DNA of 60,726 nt from JAJPHJ01 sp035622315 (lineage in GTDB: Bacteria; Vulcanimicrobiota; Vulcanimicrobiia; Eremiobacterales; Eremiobacteraceae). The position numbers were made by a program, and so were the translations under genes. The number at the start of each line of letters is the position of its first letter. Position 1 is the stretch's first letter. Location of the stretch: positions 1-60,726 of the forward strand of contig DASPVP010000004.1 in NCBI GenBank assembly GCA_035622315.1. Direction: 5' to 3'. Shown piece after piece: positions 44,032 to 52,052 of this stretch. The notes under the pieces were generated by a model, which made no database searches, had not been told where the DNA came from, and worked only from the letters and a program-made list of their open reading frames with translations.

Positions 44032-44943
44032 TTACTGCGGTAGTGTCTGGACCTTGGGGTGCTTGCCCAGCAGCACGTCGCGCACCACGTCCGTGCCGGT
44101 GATGTGGACGCCGTGACCCGCGATGACGCTGAAGACTCGGCCCGGCATGTGCACGGCGACGCTGCCCGCGGTCACCGCGAGGTCCGTCGAGCCCACTTTG
44201 GCCGTGACCGCGAAGGTCGTGCCGGTCGGTACGAACATGGCTTGGGTCGTCGCGACCTGCACCGGCGAGACGTCGCGATGGAGGATCTCGTTGACGCGCA
44301 GCGTGCCGCGCCGCAACTTCAAGTAGATGACGTCAGCCAGTCCGGAGCTCTGGTCGTAGTGTAGCTTGTTCACCTGAACCTCGGAGCCGCTCGACATGAT
44401 GAGCGCGAGGTGCGGGGTGATGGAGACGATCGCGGCCGCAGCGCCGACAGGGCGCAGGACCTCACCGGTCGAGAGCGGCGTATCCGAGCTATCGATCTCG
44501 CGCGTCTGATTGTCGGGTCCGACGTCTTGCAGGCTGCCTTGCACGGTGGCGACGACCGTCTGATCGGTCGGGCGATGCGAGGCGCCAAGCATCGAGTGCG
44601 CGATGAAGAACACTGCCAGCGCAGCGGCGAGCACGCCGCCGGTCGCGAATGCCGGGCGCAATAGAGTGCGCCACGAGAAGGAGGGCCGGAGCACGCGCGT
44701 CTCTTGCGTCAGCGAATTCGCCGAGCGGTGCAAAACTTTTTCGATCACGCGAGCTTCGAGGCCGCGCGGTACGGTGAGCTGTGGAACCCGCCGCAACAGA
44801 TCCTGGAAGCGCTGCGCCTTGGCGAGCGTTCCGGCGCATGCGAAGCACGTCCGGCGATGGCCGTTCAGCTGCGCCTGTTGCACGGGCGTGATCTGGCCAT
44901 CGAAGGATTCGTAGAGGAGGTCGAGCGCTTCAGAGCATTCCAT
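44032..44943 (-). CDS. Anti-sigma factor with zinc-finger and FecR-like domain
   Basis: 303 residues. The N-terminal anti-sigma zinc finger shows Cys3 and then His29-x3-Cys33-x2-Cys36. A transmembrane helix follows at about 98-116. The extracytoplasmic part (about 130-303) is a FecR-like beta helix ending in Gly-His-Gly-Val-His-Ile-Thr-Gly. It would hold the ECF sigma at the membrane until an outside signal arrives. It starts 13 bp after the sigma gene on the same strand. Confidence 0.88.
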   Translation of the reverse strand: MECSEALDLLYESFDGQITPVQQAQLNGHRRTCFACAGTLAKAQRFQDLLRRVPQLTVPRGLEARVIEKVLHRSANSLTQETRVLRPSFSWRTLLRPAFATGGVLAAALAVFFIAHSMLGASHRPTDQTVVATVQGSLQDVGPDNQTREIDSSDTPLSTGEVLRPVGAAAAIVSITPHLALIMSSGSEVQVNKLHYDQSSGLADVIYLKLRRGTLRVNEILHRDVSPVQVATTQAMFVPTGTTFAVTAKVGSTDLAVTAGSVAVHMPGRVFSVIAGHGVHITGTDVVRDVLLGKHPKVQTLPQ

Positions 44944-44956
44944 CAGCGTGTCGTCC

Positions 44957-45505
44957 TCAAACCAACAGCGGATCGAGCCACAACTGCAGCCGGCGCTTGG
45001 CGCGGCACAGGTTGGTTCGAGCGGCTTGTTCGTTCATACCCAAAACGTCGGCGATCTCTCCGTATGACAGTCCCTGGAGTTCCCGCAAGATGAAGACCAT
45101 GCGCTGCTGGCTTGGCAGCGCCCGCAATCCGTCTTCCAGTGCTCTGAACGTCTCGCCGCGTTGCGCCATGACTTCCGGCCGCTCGTCTTCGCGGGTGAGC
45201 AGCTCCGCCTCGTTCACTTCGTCGATATCCGTGGTCTGGCCACCGGCTCGCGTTTGATGGGTGAGGCAGACGTTCACGCAGATGCGGTAGAGCCAAGACG
45301 ACACCTTGCTGCGGCCCGAAAAGGTCCGCGCATGCTGATACGCCCGAAGGAAGGTCTCCTGGACCAGATCTTCGGCCGCAGACGCATTGTAGCGATACGC
45401 TACGTTGTAGAGCATTCGGGTGTATCGTTTGACTAACTCCGCAAAGGCCTCGCCGTCCCCGTTGGCCACCTTCGTCATGAGCTCGACGTCGAGATTATTC
45501 GACAC
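44957..45505 (-). CDS. ECF-type RNA polymerase sigma factor
   Basis: 182 residues. Region 2 is clear (Phe-Ala-Glu-Leu-Val-Lys-Arg-Tyr, then Ala-Glu-Asp-Leu-Val-Gln-Glu-Thr-Phe-Leu-Arg-Ala), as is region 4 (Leu-Pro-Ser-Gln-Gln-Arg-Met-Val-Phe, then Gly-Leu-Ser-Tyr-Gly-Glu-Ile-Ala). The GTG at 45505 begins at Ser-Asn-Asn-Leu-Asp-Val-Glu-Leu, as usual for ECF factors; upstream frame to 45631 is not family-like. Just upstream a GTAACAA and a GGTC about 15 bp apart could be an ECF autoregulatory promoter, weakly. Pairs with the anti-sigma gene. Confidence 0.93.
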   Translation of the reverse strand: MSNNLDVELMTKVANGDGEAFAELVKRYTRMLYNVAYRYNASAAEDLVQETFLRAYQHARTFSGRSKVSSWLYRICVNVCLTHQTRAGGQTTDIDEVNEAELLTREDERPEVMAQRGETFRALEDGLRALPSQQRMVFILRELQGLSYGEIADVLGMNEQAARTNLCRAKRRLQLWLDPLLV

Positions 45506-45760
45506 CGGCTCTAGGTGGTAGGACCTAATAGCCGCGAGGATTGTTACAGCGAGGGGGAGTCCGAACATGAGCCTTGTCTCACCAAAATCGGTGCTCTGCG
45601 CGGTATGTGACAGGTCCCACGGGATGCGCAAGCTGGTCCCGGAGCTTGTCGACTAGTCATAAATATCGGGTCCGAGCCCCCCGGACCTTATCGGTACAGA
45701 AGAATATGAGCTAGGCCACGGAGCTGGCCACCTGACGGGAATCCGCCATTGGCTATAAGG

Positions 45761-46993
45761 ATGATGCCCGCCCCCTGGGCGGAGAACGACCATCCCGTCC
45801 AAATCGTGCGCAACCTCATACTGGAAGAGCTCACCGACGCCCTGGACGATCGAAGCGGGCAGTTCCGGTATTTTTTTGTGGCCTCTTCCGGTAAGGTCGA
45901 GCCGTACGCGGCCGACGACCCGAGCGGCGCCGCCGTGTCCTCGCGCACAGGCGTCGTAGCCATCAGGCCCCTCTCCCACTCCGAGGCCCACGCGATCGTC
46001 ACCGATTTCATAGCGACCCTTGCCGACGGCGCCCTGGCCGACCGGCTGCGAACGGCTGCTTCGGGTCCGAGCGCAGGCGCGCGGTTTCTTCAGGTTCTCG
46101 GGGCGTATCCGCGAGCTCGGCGCTCGTGGCTTGCCTATCGGCAGCGGCGCCTCGAAGCTATCGCGCTCGACTGGCTGCGCGAACAAGAGGTGGACCTCGC
46201 GCGCTTGGGCCTCGACAGCCAGCCGCGCGAGGCAGAAGAAGCCACAGGCTTGCGCTTCGACGGCAAACTCGAGGCACGTCTCGAACGCCTGGCGCGCCGC
46301 GCGGCCGTCTTTGGAGCCCGGGCGGACGCAGCGCAAGCACGCGCCGCCGCCCGCGCCCGGCTGCGGCTCGACGAGATCTATCACTCCAACGCCGTGCGCG
46401 GAAACCGTCTGAATCGAGAGCAGACCGACGAGCTGTTGTCGCGCGGCACGACGGTCGGCGGTCTCAGCCTGCGCGAACACCTCGAAGCCGTGAATCTCAA
46501 TCGCGCCCTCGACCGCGCGGAGGTGCTAGCCCTGTCGCAGGCACCGCTGACCGAGCATGGGATCCGCGAGCTCCACGCATTGCTCTTCGCCTCGATCGAC
46601 GACGAGAACGCTGGGGTGTACCGGCGCATCGACACGCGGATCGTGGGCCGAGACTACTTACCTCCTGAGAGCGTCCTCGTTCCCGGATTGCTACGCGAAT
46701 TCACCGAGTGGCTGGAAGAATCGGTCGCCGACCCGGTCGCTAAGGCCACAGCCGCGCAGGCGAAGATCACGAGCATCGCGCCCTTCTTGGACGGCAACGG
46801 TCGCGTCGGCAGGCTGCTGCAGAACCTCATCCTCTATTCCGCCGGCTATCCGCCCGCCATCGTCCGTGTCGAAGACAGCGAGCGTTATTACGACGGGTTA
46901 CGTCAAGCAGACGCAGGCGACATGTCGAGCTTGCTGCAGCTCACGATCGAACGGCTCGAGGCGAGCTTCGATCTTTTGGACGCGACCGCCTAA
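45761..46993 (+). CDS. UPF0158-like domain fused to a Fic protein lacking catalytic His
   Basis: About 410 residues. The first ~140 resemble UPF0158: Ile-Arg-Pro-Leu-Ser-His-Ser-Glu-Ala, Asp-Phe-Ile-Ala-Thr-Leu, Ala-Arg-Phe-Leu-Gln-Val-Leu, then a basic helix ending Trp-Leu-Arg-Glu. The rest (about 190-410) is a Fic fold. The Fic loop reads Ile-Ala-Pro-Phe-Leu-Asp-Gly-Asn-Gly-Arg where His is normal before Pro-Phe, so residue 340 is Ala (codon GCG). The inhibitory motif Ser-x3-Glu-Gly reads Ser-Asn-Ala-Val-Arg-Gly, with Arg213 for Glu. AMP transfer is therefore unlikely. Start uncertain between 45749 (TTG), 45761 and 45764. First of four forward genes. Confidence 0.87.
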   Translation: MMPAPWAENDHPVQIVRNLILEELTDALDDRSGQFRYFFVASSGKVEPYAADDPSGAAVSSRTGVVAIRPLSHSEAHAIVTDFIATLADGALADRLRTAASGPSAGARFLQVLGAYPRARRSWLAYRQRRLEAIALDWLREQEVDLARLGLDSQPREAEEATGLRFDGKLEARLERLARRAAVFGARADAAQARAAARARLRLDEIYHSNAVRGNRLNREQTDELLSRGTTVGGLSLREHLEAVNLNRALDRAEVLALSQAPLTEHGIRELHALLFASIDDENAGVYRRIDTRIVGRDYLPPESVLVPGLLREFTEWLEESVADPVAKATAAQAKITSIAPFLDGNGRVGRLLQNLILYSAGYPPAIVRVEDSERYYDGLRQADAGDMSSLLQLTIERLEASFDLLDATA

Positions 46994-47042
46994 ACGGGCT
47001 CGCTGGCCAGGCAGGCGCTCGTCCGAAGCGAACAACACACTC

Positions 47043-49094
47043 GTGGATAACGCAGACTCGGCAGCGTGCCGAAACGCGGCAGTGGCGCGGCGCATCGGCG
47101 TGTCGATCGCTCTGGCCCAGGTTGCAGCCGATCAAAAGGCGTTTGCGAGTTTTTCGCAGGCCTCGCGGGCGGTGCTCGCGGACGACCTGTGTTCGCTGAG
47201 TTACGCGACGGATGCGGCGGGCGCCAGCGATGCGGATCTCGCGTGCGCTGTCATGGAACCCGATCGAGGCGCGAGCTTCGCCGCGCGCGTGGCATACGCG
47301 GCGCGGCTGCATCTGCGCGCCGCCTGGATTGAGATCGATCGCGTTTCACAGGGAGCGCCAGGGGCTCGAGAGTCACGTGCCGCCGTAAGTCTTGGAGGCG
47401 CCGCGCGCACGTTGCGGGAGCTAGGTGCATCCTCAGCGTTTGCGCCACGTGCTCTCGTGAACTCGCTCGGGCGCGAACGCCAGGAAAATGCCCATGCGGT
47501 TTTGCGGTTCGTTCAGGCCGCGTATCGTCTAGATGCAGGAGGGTTGGTCGAGGCGCTTCAGATGCCGCCGTTTTCCATTGATCCTGCAGATCTGGCGATT
47601 GCGCTTCGCGGTCAAACCGGGCCGCCTCGCGAGGCGCTCGCGGCTGCGGTGGTGCAGATGCACGGGGGCGCGACAAAGGACCGCGCGATCGGCGCGCTCG
47701 AGGTGCTCGATGCGGTGTTGGAGAGCGGCGCGTCGACCACCGGCTTGGCCCGAGCTATCGAAGCGGCGCTGACGGCGATCGCATCGTTTGACAGCGGTTG
47801 GAGCGTCAAGCACAGCGAGGCCTTCAACCACAGCGTGGAGACAGCCGATCAGCTTTTCGATCGCGCCGCCCCGGCGACGAAACCTGGCGATCGCGCGCGG
47901 GAGGTCGCAGACGCGGTGAGCGTCGCCGAGCTGGACGGGCTTCGCCTCGTGCCATACGTCGGCTCCTCCGAAGTGCAGGCCACGATAGCATTTGCACAAG
48001 ACGCCGCGTCGCCGCTCGATATCGAGCGTTTCGCGCGGGTCGCCGGCGTCGACGTTGCATCCTTTGTCGAGCTGTGCAGGCCCCGGCCGGTAACGACGGT
48101 CGCGAGCTCGAGCCGCTTCGCGCTTGCGGAGTTCATCAGGCAGCGCGATCGCAGGGATGCGAGCCGCTCGTGGCCACAGCCAGAGACTGAAACGGCGATC
48201 CTCGCCCCGCAGATGACGTTTTCAGCGTCGCGCCTCAACTCGTACGTCAAATGCCCGCGACGCTTTTTCTTCGAGTACATGTGCGAGTCGCTCGAGGATT
48301 CGAGTTCCTTGCACGCGACCTACGGGCGCGTGGTGCACGACGCGCTCGAGATGCTCCATCGCGAAGTCCGCCTGCCGGCCAAGCACGACGCCGCGCATAT
48401 AACAGAGCGTCTGTTGCGGCATCTCGATGCGGCCTTTGGCGCGGCGCGCGCGGAGTTCGCCTCGCAACTGGAATACGAGTCGTCTCGCTGGCGCGCGCGG
48501 CGCATGGCGGAGCAGTACGTGCGCTGGCTCGTCGCCGAAGCGCAGCGCGCACCGATGGAGATCTCCGCGGTCGAGGTCTTCGAGCGGCGCCGACTAGGCG
48601 CGTACGACTTCATCGGTTATATCGATCGCATCGACCGGCCGGAAGCCGGCGGTCCTGTCACCATCTACGACTACAAGACCGGCCGGATCGAATCCGATGC
48701 GAAGGCGTATCTCGAGAAAGTACGCGCCGGTGACGAAGCACAGCTCGCCCTCTACTACGCGATGCGCCGTGCCGCAGGGGACGAGATCGCACGTATCGCG
48801 CTCGTCTCGGTGCGCGACCCGAAGGACGAAGTGTGGATATTAGCGCTCGACCTGGCAGACGCAGGTTCTCCGAACGGTGCGACTGGTGACCGCGAAAACG
48901 GCGTCGTGCGCGCTGTTTGCTCGCCTGCCGACTTGGATGCGTCGCTCGCCGCACTGCTGCGCCGGTGCGATATGCTCGCCCGCGAGGGCGTCACGCACTT
49001 CCCTCCGGGAGCGGATCCGCCGTGCGGCTTCTGCGAGTATGCGCAGGCCTGTCGCGAGCGGCCGCTCGAGGGAGAGCGAGCCTTTGCGCGCTAG
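47043..49094 (+). CDS. AddB/RecB-like PD-(D/E)XK nuclease with Fe-S cysteines
   Basis: 683 residues. The first ~390 are helical, Ala-rich and without Walker motifs. The C-terminal ~290 are the nuclease: Cys near 404 in Tyr-Val-Lys-Cys-Pro-Arg-Arg-Phe, Gly-Arg-Val-Val-His-Asp-Ala-Leu-Glu, Gly-Tyr-Ile-Asp-Arg-Ile-Asp, Ile-Tyr-Asp-Tyr-Lys-Thr-Gly (D-x-K), a Q-motif Gln-Leu-Ala-Leu-Tyr-Tyr, and Cys-x2-Cys-x5-Cys near 661-669. This is the AddB-type iron-sulfur nuclease layout, but shorter than AddB. GTG at 47043 is my choice, with weak RBS. It overlaps the helicase gene by 11 bp, as expected for a helicase-nuclease repair pair. Confidence 0.85.
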   Translation: MDNADSAACRNAAVARRIGVSIALAQVAADQKAFASFSQASRAVLADDLCSLSYATDAAGASDADLACAVMEPDRGASFAARVAYAARLHLRAAWIEIDRVSQGAPGARESRAAVSLGGAARTLRELGASSAFAPRALVNSLGRERQENAHAVLRFVQAAYRLDAGGLVEALQMPPFSIDPADLAIALRGQTGPPREALAAAVVQMHGGATKDRAIGALEVLDAVLESGASTTGLARAIEAALTAIASFDSGWSVKHSEAFNHSVETADQLFDRAAPATKPGDRAREVADAVSVAELDGLRLVPYVGSSEVQATIAFAQDAASPLDIERFARVAGVDVASFVELCRPRPVTTVASSSRFALAEFIRQRDRRDASRSWPQPETETAILAPQMTFSASRLNSYVKCPRRFFFEYMCESLEDSSSLHATYGRVVHDALEMLHREVRLPAKHDAAHITERLLRHLDAAFGAARAEFASQLEYESSRWRARRMAEQYVRWLVAEAQRAPMEISAVEVFERRRLGAYDFIGYIDRIDRPEAGGPVTIYDYKTGRIESDAKAYLEKVRAGDEAQLALYYAMRRAAGDEIARIALVSVRDPKDEVWILALDLADAGSPNGATGDRENGVVRAVCSPADLDASLAALLRRCDMLAREGVTHFPPGADPPCGFCEYAQACRERPLEGERAFAR

Positions 49095-51261
49095 CGATAC
49101 GTTGAGCGCCCGCTTTGCGCTCTCACCAGCCCAAGAGCGCGTGCTCGGCTGCGAGGGCATGGCAGTCGTCACGGGGCCGCCGGGGTCGGGAAAGACGACG
49201 GCGCTCGCAGCATACGCGGCGAAGAATCTCGCGAGCGGAAAAACGCCATGCGTCGTCATCTCGCACGAATCTGGCCGCTTGGCTTTTCGCAGGGCGCTCG
49301 ACGAACTCGGTTGCGATCCGAACGCGCCTAACATCGGCACGCTTGGCGAGCATGCCGCTCGCTGGATGCGTGATGCTTACCTTGACGCAGACGCGGCGCC
49401 ATTCGTCGATGTCGGTGGTCCCCAAGCGACGCAGGCCATCGTCCTGATGGCAGCGCGAGGCCTTCTGGACATGACCTGGCCCATGTTCGCCCGCAGCGAC
49501 GTCGATCTGGACTTGCCGTATTTGAGCAAGCCCGACACGTTCTTGGAGGAAGCATCCTCGCTGTTCCGGTTGCTCCAGCGCTCGCGCGTCAACCCGCAGG
49601 AGTTCGAAGAAGGGTGCGCGCGAGGTCTTGGGGCGTTTTACGGGGAGCAGACAGAGCGCGCCTGGGCGTTGCTAGCCGACCGGTCGCTGCAGCAAGGAAC
49701 GAGCAAGAGAGCACGCGAGGCGATGCGCGCAGACGCTCGGGTGCTTTCCCGTCAGCGCAAAGCCGAGCGAGACGTCGGCGCGATTCTCGTGCAACTCTAC
49801 CGCGAATACCTCGAGGCAGCCCGCGCCAGTGCGTGGCGATCGACGGACGATCTGTTAGATGCGTGCGTGAGCTGGTTGGAGCGCGACGCGATCGCGCGCG
49901 AGCGCTTGGCGGGTTCGATCGGCGCGTTGCTGGTCGACGACGCTGAGGACGGAGAGCCATCGCTTGGGGCCATCATCGGGTTGCTGCGATCGGCGCGTGC
50001 GCTGCCGGTCGTGCTTGCCGGTTGGGATGCGGCGCGGATCGACGGTTTGCACGGACGGCGTAGCGCGCTCCGTGGATTAGAACAGGCGGAGCGCATCTCG
50101 CTTCAAGCCCTAGCGATCGCGCCGCCGTCTGCCGCTAGAAGGTTCCAAGACGAAGATCAAGAGATCGGCTGGCTGCGCGGCGCAATCGCCGAGCTCATCG
50201 AAGAGGGCGTTGCGCCGGATCGGATCGCGGTCCTCACGCGCGACGCGGACGCGGGTGCGCACTACGCGCGACGCCTCCAGTCTTTGGGGATCCCTGCGCT
50301 CATGCCGTCGACGAGGCTCGAACGCCCGGTGGAGATGGCCGATCTGTTCGCTCTCGCGATCGTCGTCGAAGATCCACTCGACCAAGCACACCTCATGCGC
50401 GTGCTCTCGTCCGGCCTCGTCGGTCTCTCCGACGCGAGCCTGCGGGCGATGTGTCGCGAGCCGGGCGAACGCCAGCAGCTGCGGCTTGAGATCGGCGAGG
50501 AGTTGAATGCGTCAGGCGCGGGGACCAGGCCGCCGCCGGAAACGCTCGCACGCAACATGTTCGACGGTTCTGTGGATGCGAGTCTGTCCGACGCCGCCCG
50601 CGCTGCGGTCCGTTCGCTTCGAGCGGATCTCGAGCGCTGGCGTCGCATCTGTGCCACGATGTCGCGGACGGAACAGTTCGCCTATCTGGCACAGAGCGCT
50701 GGCTTTGTCGCGCGCTGGCAGGGTGCCGACGCGCACGAACGGGAGCGCCTCTCATCGGATCTCGAGCGTACCATAGGGGCGATCGCTACCGCGGAAAGCG
50801 CGATGCCAGAGCTCTCGTTCGCGGATATCGAAGAATTGCTCGAGGATGAGGTCGTGCGCGTGGCACCTGCTAAGCCAACAGTCGGCGCGGTCGCAGTAGA
50901 GACGATCGTCGGATGTAAGGGACTGCGTTTCGACCATGTCTTCGTCAGCGGCGTCGCGTTCGAACGTTTTCCACGGATCTACACCTCACACGCGATGGCG
51001 TTCTCGCGCACCTACGGACTGATCATCCGCGAAAACGTCGCCTCGCGCGCGTCGCAGACCGCGAAGTTCGCCTGGTATTACGCGCGGTTCGGTGCGAAGA
51101 CCATGTATTTGGATGAAGAGCGGCGTGCACTCGCTTACGGGTTGAGTCGGGGCCGCAGCAGCGCAACTGCCACAGGTTTCGGAGTGCCGCCGCCATGGGC
51201 GCGCGATCAGGATCTCCTGACCGGATGGGAGAGCGTGCCGGCAGAGTCAGCCGCGCCATGA
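49084..51261 (+). CDS. Divergent UvrD/AddA-like superfamily 1 helicase
   Basis: 725 residues. Motif I is strong: Thr-Gly-Pro-Pro-Gly-Ser-Gly-Lys-Thr-Thr (about residue 36). The others are degenerate: motif II reads Leu-Val-Asp-Asp-Ala-Glu-Asp instead of Asp-Glu-x-Gln-Asp, motif V has Glu-Thr-Ile-Val-Gly-Cys-Lys-Gly-Leu-Arg-Phe instead of Thr-Ile-His-x-x-Lys-Gly-Leu-Glu-Phe, and motif VI Glu-Glu-Arg-Arg-Ala-Leu-Ala-Tyr-Gly-Leu-Ser-Arg. It still has helicase layout and probably hydrolyses ATP. TTG start at 49084 is supported by GGGAGAG 6-7 nt upstream. Coupled to the nuclease before it and, by ATGA, to the TonB-domain gene after it. Confidence 0.85.
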   Translation: MRASDTLSARFALSPAQERVLGCEGMAVVTGPPGSGKTTALAAYAAKNLASGKTPCVVISHESGRLAFRRALDELGCDPNAPNIGTLGEHAARWMRDAYLDADAAPFVDVGGPQATQAIVLMAARGLLDMTWPMFARSDVDLDLPYLSKPDTFLEEASSLFRLLQRSRVNPQEFEEGCARGLGAFYGEQTERAWALLADRSLQQGTSKRAREAMRADARVLSRQRKAERDVGAILVQLYREYLEAARASAWRSTDDLLDACVSWLERDAIARERLAGSIGALLVDDAEDGEPSLGAIIGLLRSARALPVVLAGWDAARIDGLHGRRSALRGLEQAERISLQALAIAPPSAARRFQDEDQEIGWLRGAIAELIEEGVAPDRIAVLTRDADAGAHYARRLQSLGIPALMPSTRLERPVEMADLFALAIVVEDPLDQAHLMRVLSSGLVGLSDASLRAMCREPGERQQLRLEIGEELNASGAGTRPPPETLARNMFDGSVDASLSDAARAAVRSLRADLERWRRICATMSRTEQFAYLAQSAGFVARWQGADAHERERLSSDLERTIGAIATAESAMPELSFADIEELLEDEVVRVAPAKPTVGAVAVETIVGCKGLRFDHVFVSGVAFERFPRIYTSHAMAFSRTYGLIIRENVASRASQTAKFAWYYARFGAKTMYLDEERRALAYGLSRGRSSATATGFGVPPPWARDQDLLTGWESVPAESAAP

Positions 51262-52052
51262 GGAGCGCTCGCACTGCGGCCATGGTCGTGCTCGCCGCGC
51301 TGTTGTGCGCTGCGACGAGTTCACCCCTTGCGATCGGCGGCGTGACCCTCGGCGAACCGATCGGATCCGTGGTGAGCTCGTTTGGAGCGCCCGGACTTGT
51401 CGAGACGACGGACCAAGGCCAAGAGTGGCGCTGGTACGATCAAAACGGCTTGGACGTCGATCTGCTGACGGATGATGGCCTCGTCGTGCGTCAAGTGCTC
51501 GTGGCACAGCCAGTGTCGCTCGACGGCCAGCCCTCGCCGCTCGTGCAGCCCCCGGAGTTCCCACTCCTTGAGACGAGCGTGACAGTCGCGGCAGCGACGT
51601 TACGCCGCTCCGGCGCGACCCCTGTGATAGAGCCGAATCCCGCCGTCGGCGCGTGGCGGATCGGCGCAGACTATCTCGTGCTGCAACTCGCGAACGGCAG
51701 CGTGCGCAAGTTGCTCGCGCTCGATCGCGACGCGGCGACCCGCGCGGGATACATCGGAGCCGCGCAGCCGGTCGGCGCCTTCCACGCGCCGCGGCTCATC
51801 CAGCAGTATGCCGTCGATTACCCGCGCAAGGCGGTGCAGGAGCACGCTTCAGGGGTTGTGGTCGTGCGCGCGGACATCTCCGCGACCGGCGCCGTCACCG
51901 CGGTGACGGTCGTCGTCTCGTCCAAGAATCCGGACATCGACGAAGCGGAAGTGCAGAGCATAAGCCGCTCGAAATTTCGCCCCGCGCTGTGCGACGGCGT
52001 TGCCTGCGCTGGTGTCTATCTCGATCGGGAAGAATACACGCTCGACGACTAA
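51258..52052 (+). CDS. Secreted protein with TonB C-terminal domain
   Basis: 264 residues: a signal peptide or N-terminal anchor (about 8-24), a middle beta-rich domain with Gly-Val-Thr-Leu-Gly-Glu-Pro-Ile, and a TonB C-terminal domain (about 185-264) with Tyr-Pro-Arg-Lys-Ala, Gly-Val-Val-Val-Val-Arg and Val-Gln-Ser-Ile-Ser-Arg-Ser-Lys-Phe-Arg-Pro-Ala. It lacks a long Pro-rich spacer, so it is not a standard energy transducer. The ATG overlaps the helicase stop (ATGA), an odd partner for a DNA enzyme. The 3' end meets the converging molybdenum hydroxylase gene. Confidence 0.82.
   Translation: MRSARTAAMVVLAALLCAATSSPLAIGGVTLGEPIGSVVSSFGAPGLVETTDQGQEWRWYDQNGLDVDLLTDDGLVVRQVLVAQPVSLDGQPSPLVQPPEFPLLETSVTVAAATLRRSGATPVIEPNPAVGAWRIGADYLVLQLANGSVRKLLALDRDAATRAGYIGAAQPVGAFHAPRLIQQYAVDYPRKAVQEHASGVVVVRADISATGAVTAVTVVVSSKNPDIDEAEVQSISRSKFRPALCDGVACAGVYLDREEYTLDD

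Noticed and set aside
45650..45760. Two small hairpins (CAAGCT...AGCTTG and GGTCCG...CGGACC) and a TATAAG before the Fic gene
   Set aside because: The stems are six base pairs without a T-run, and no good -35 accompanies the TATAAG; too weak to call a terminator or promoter.
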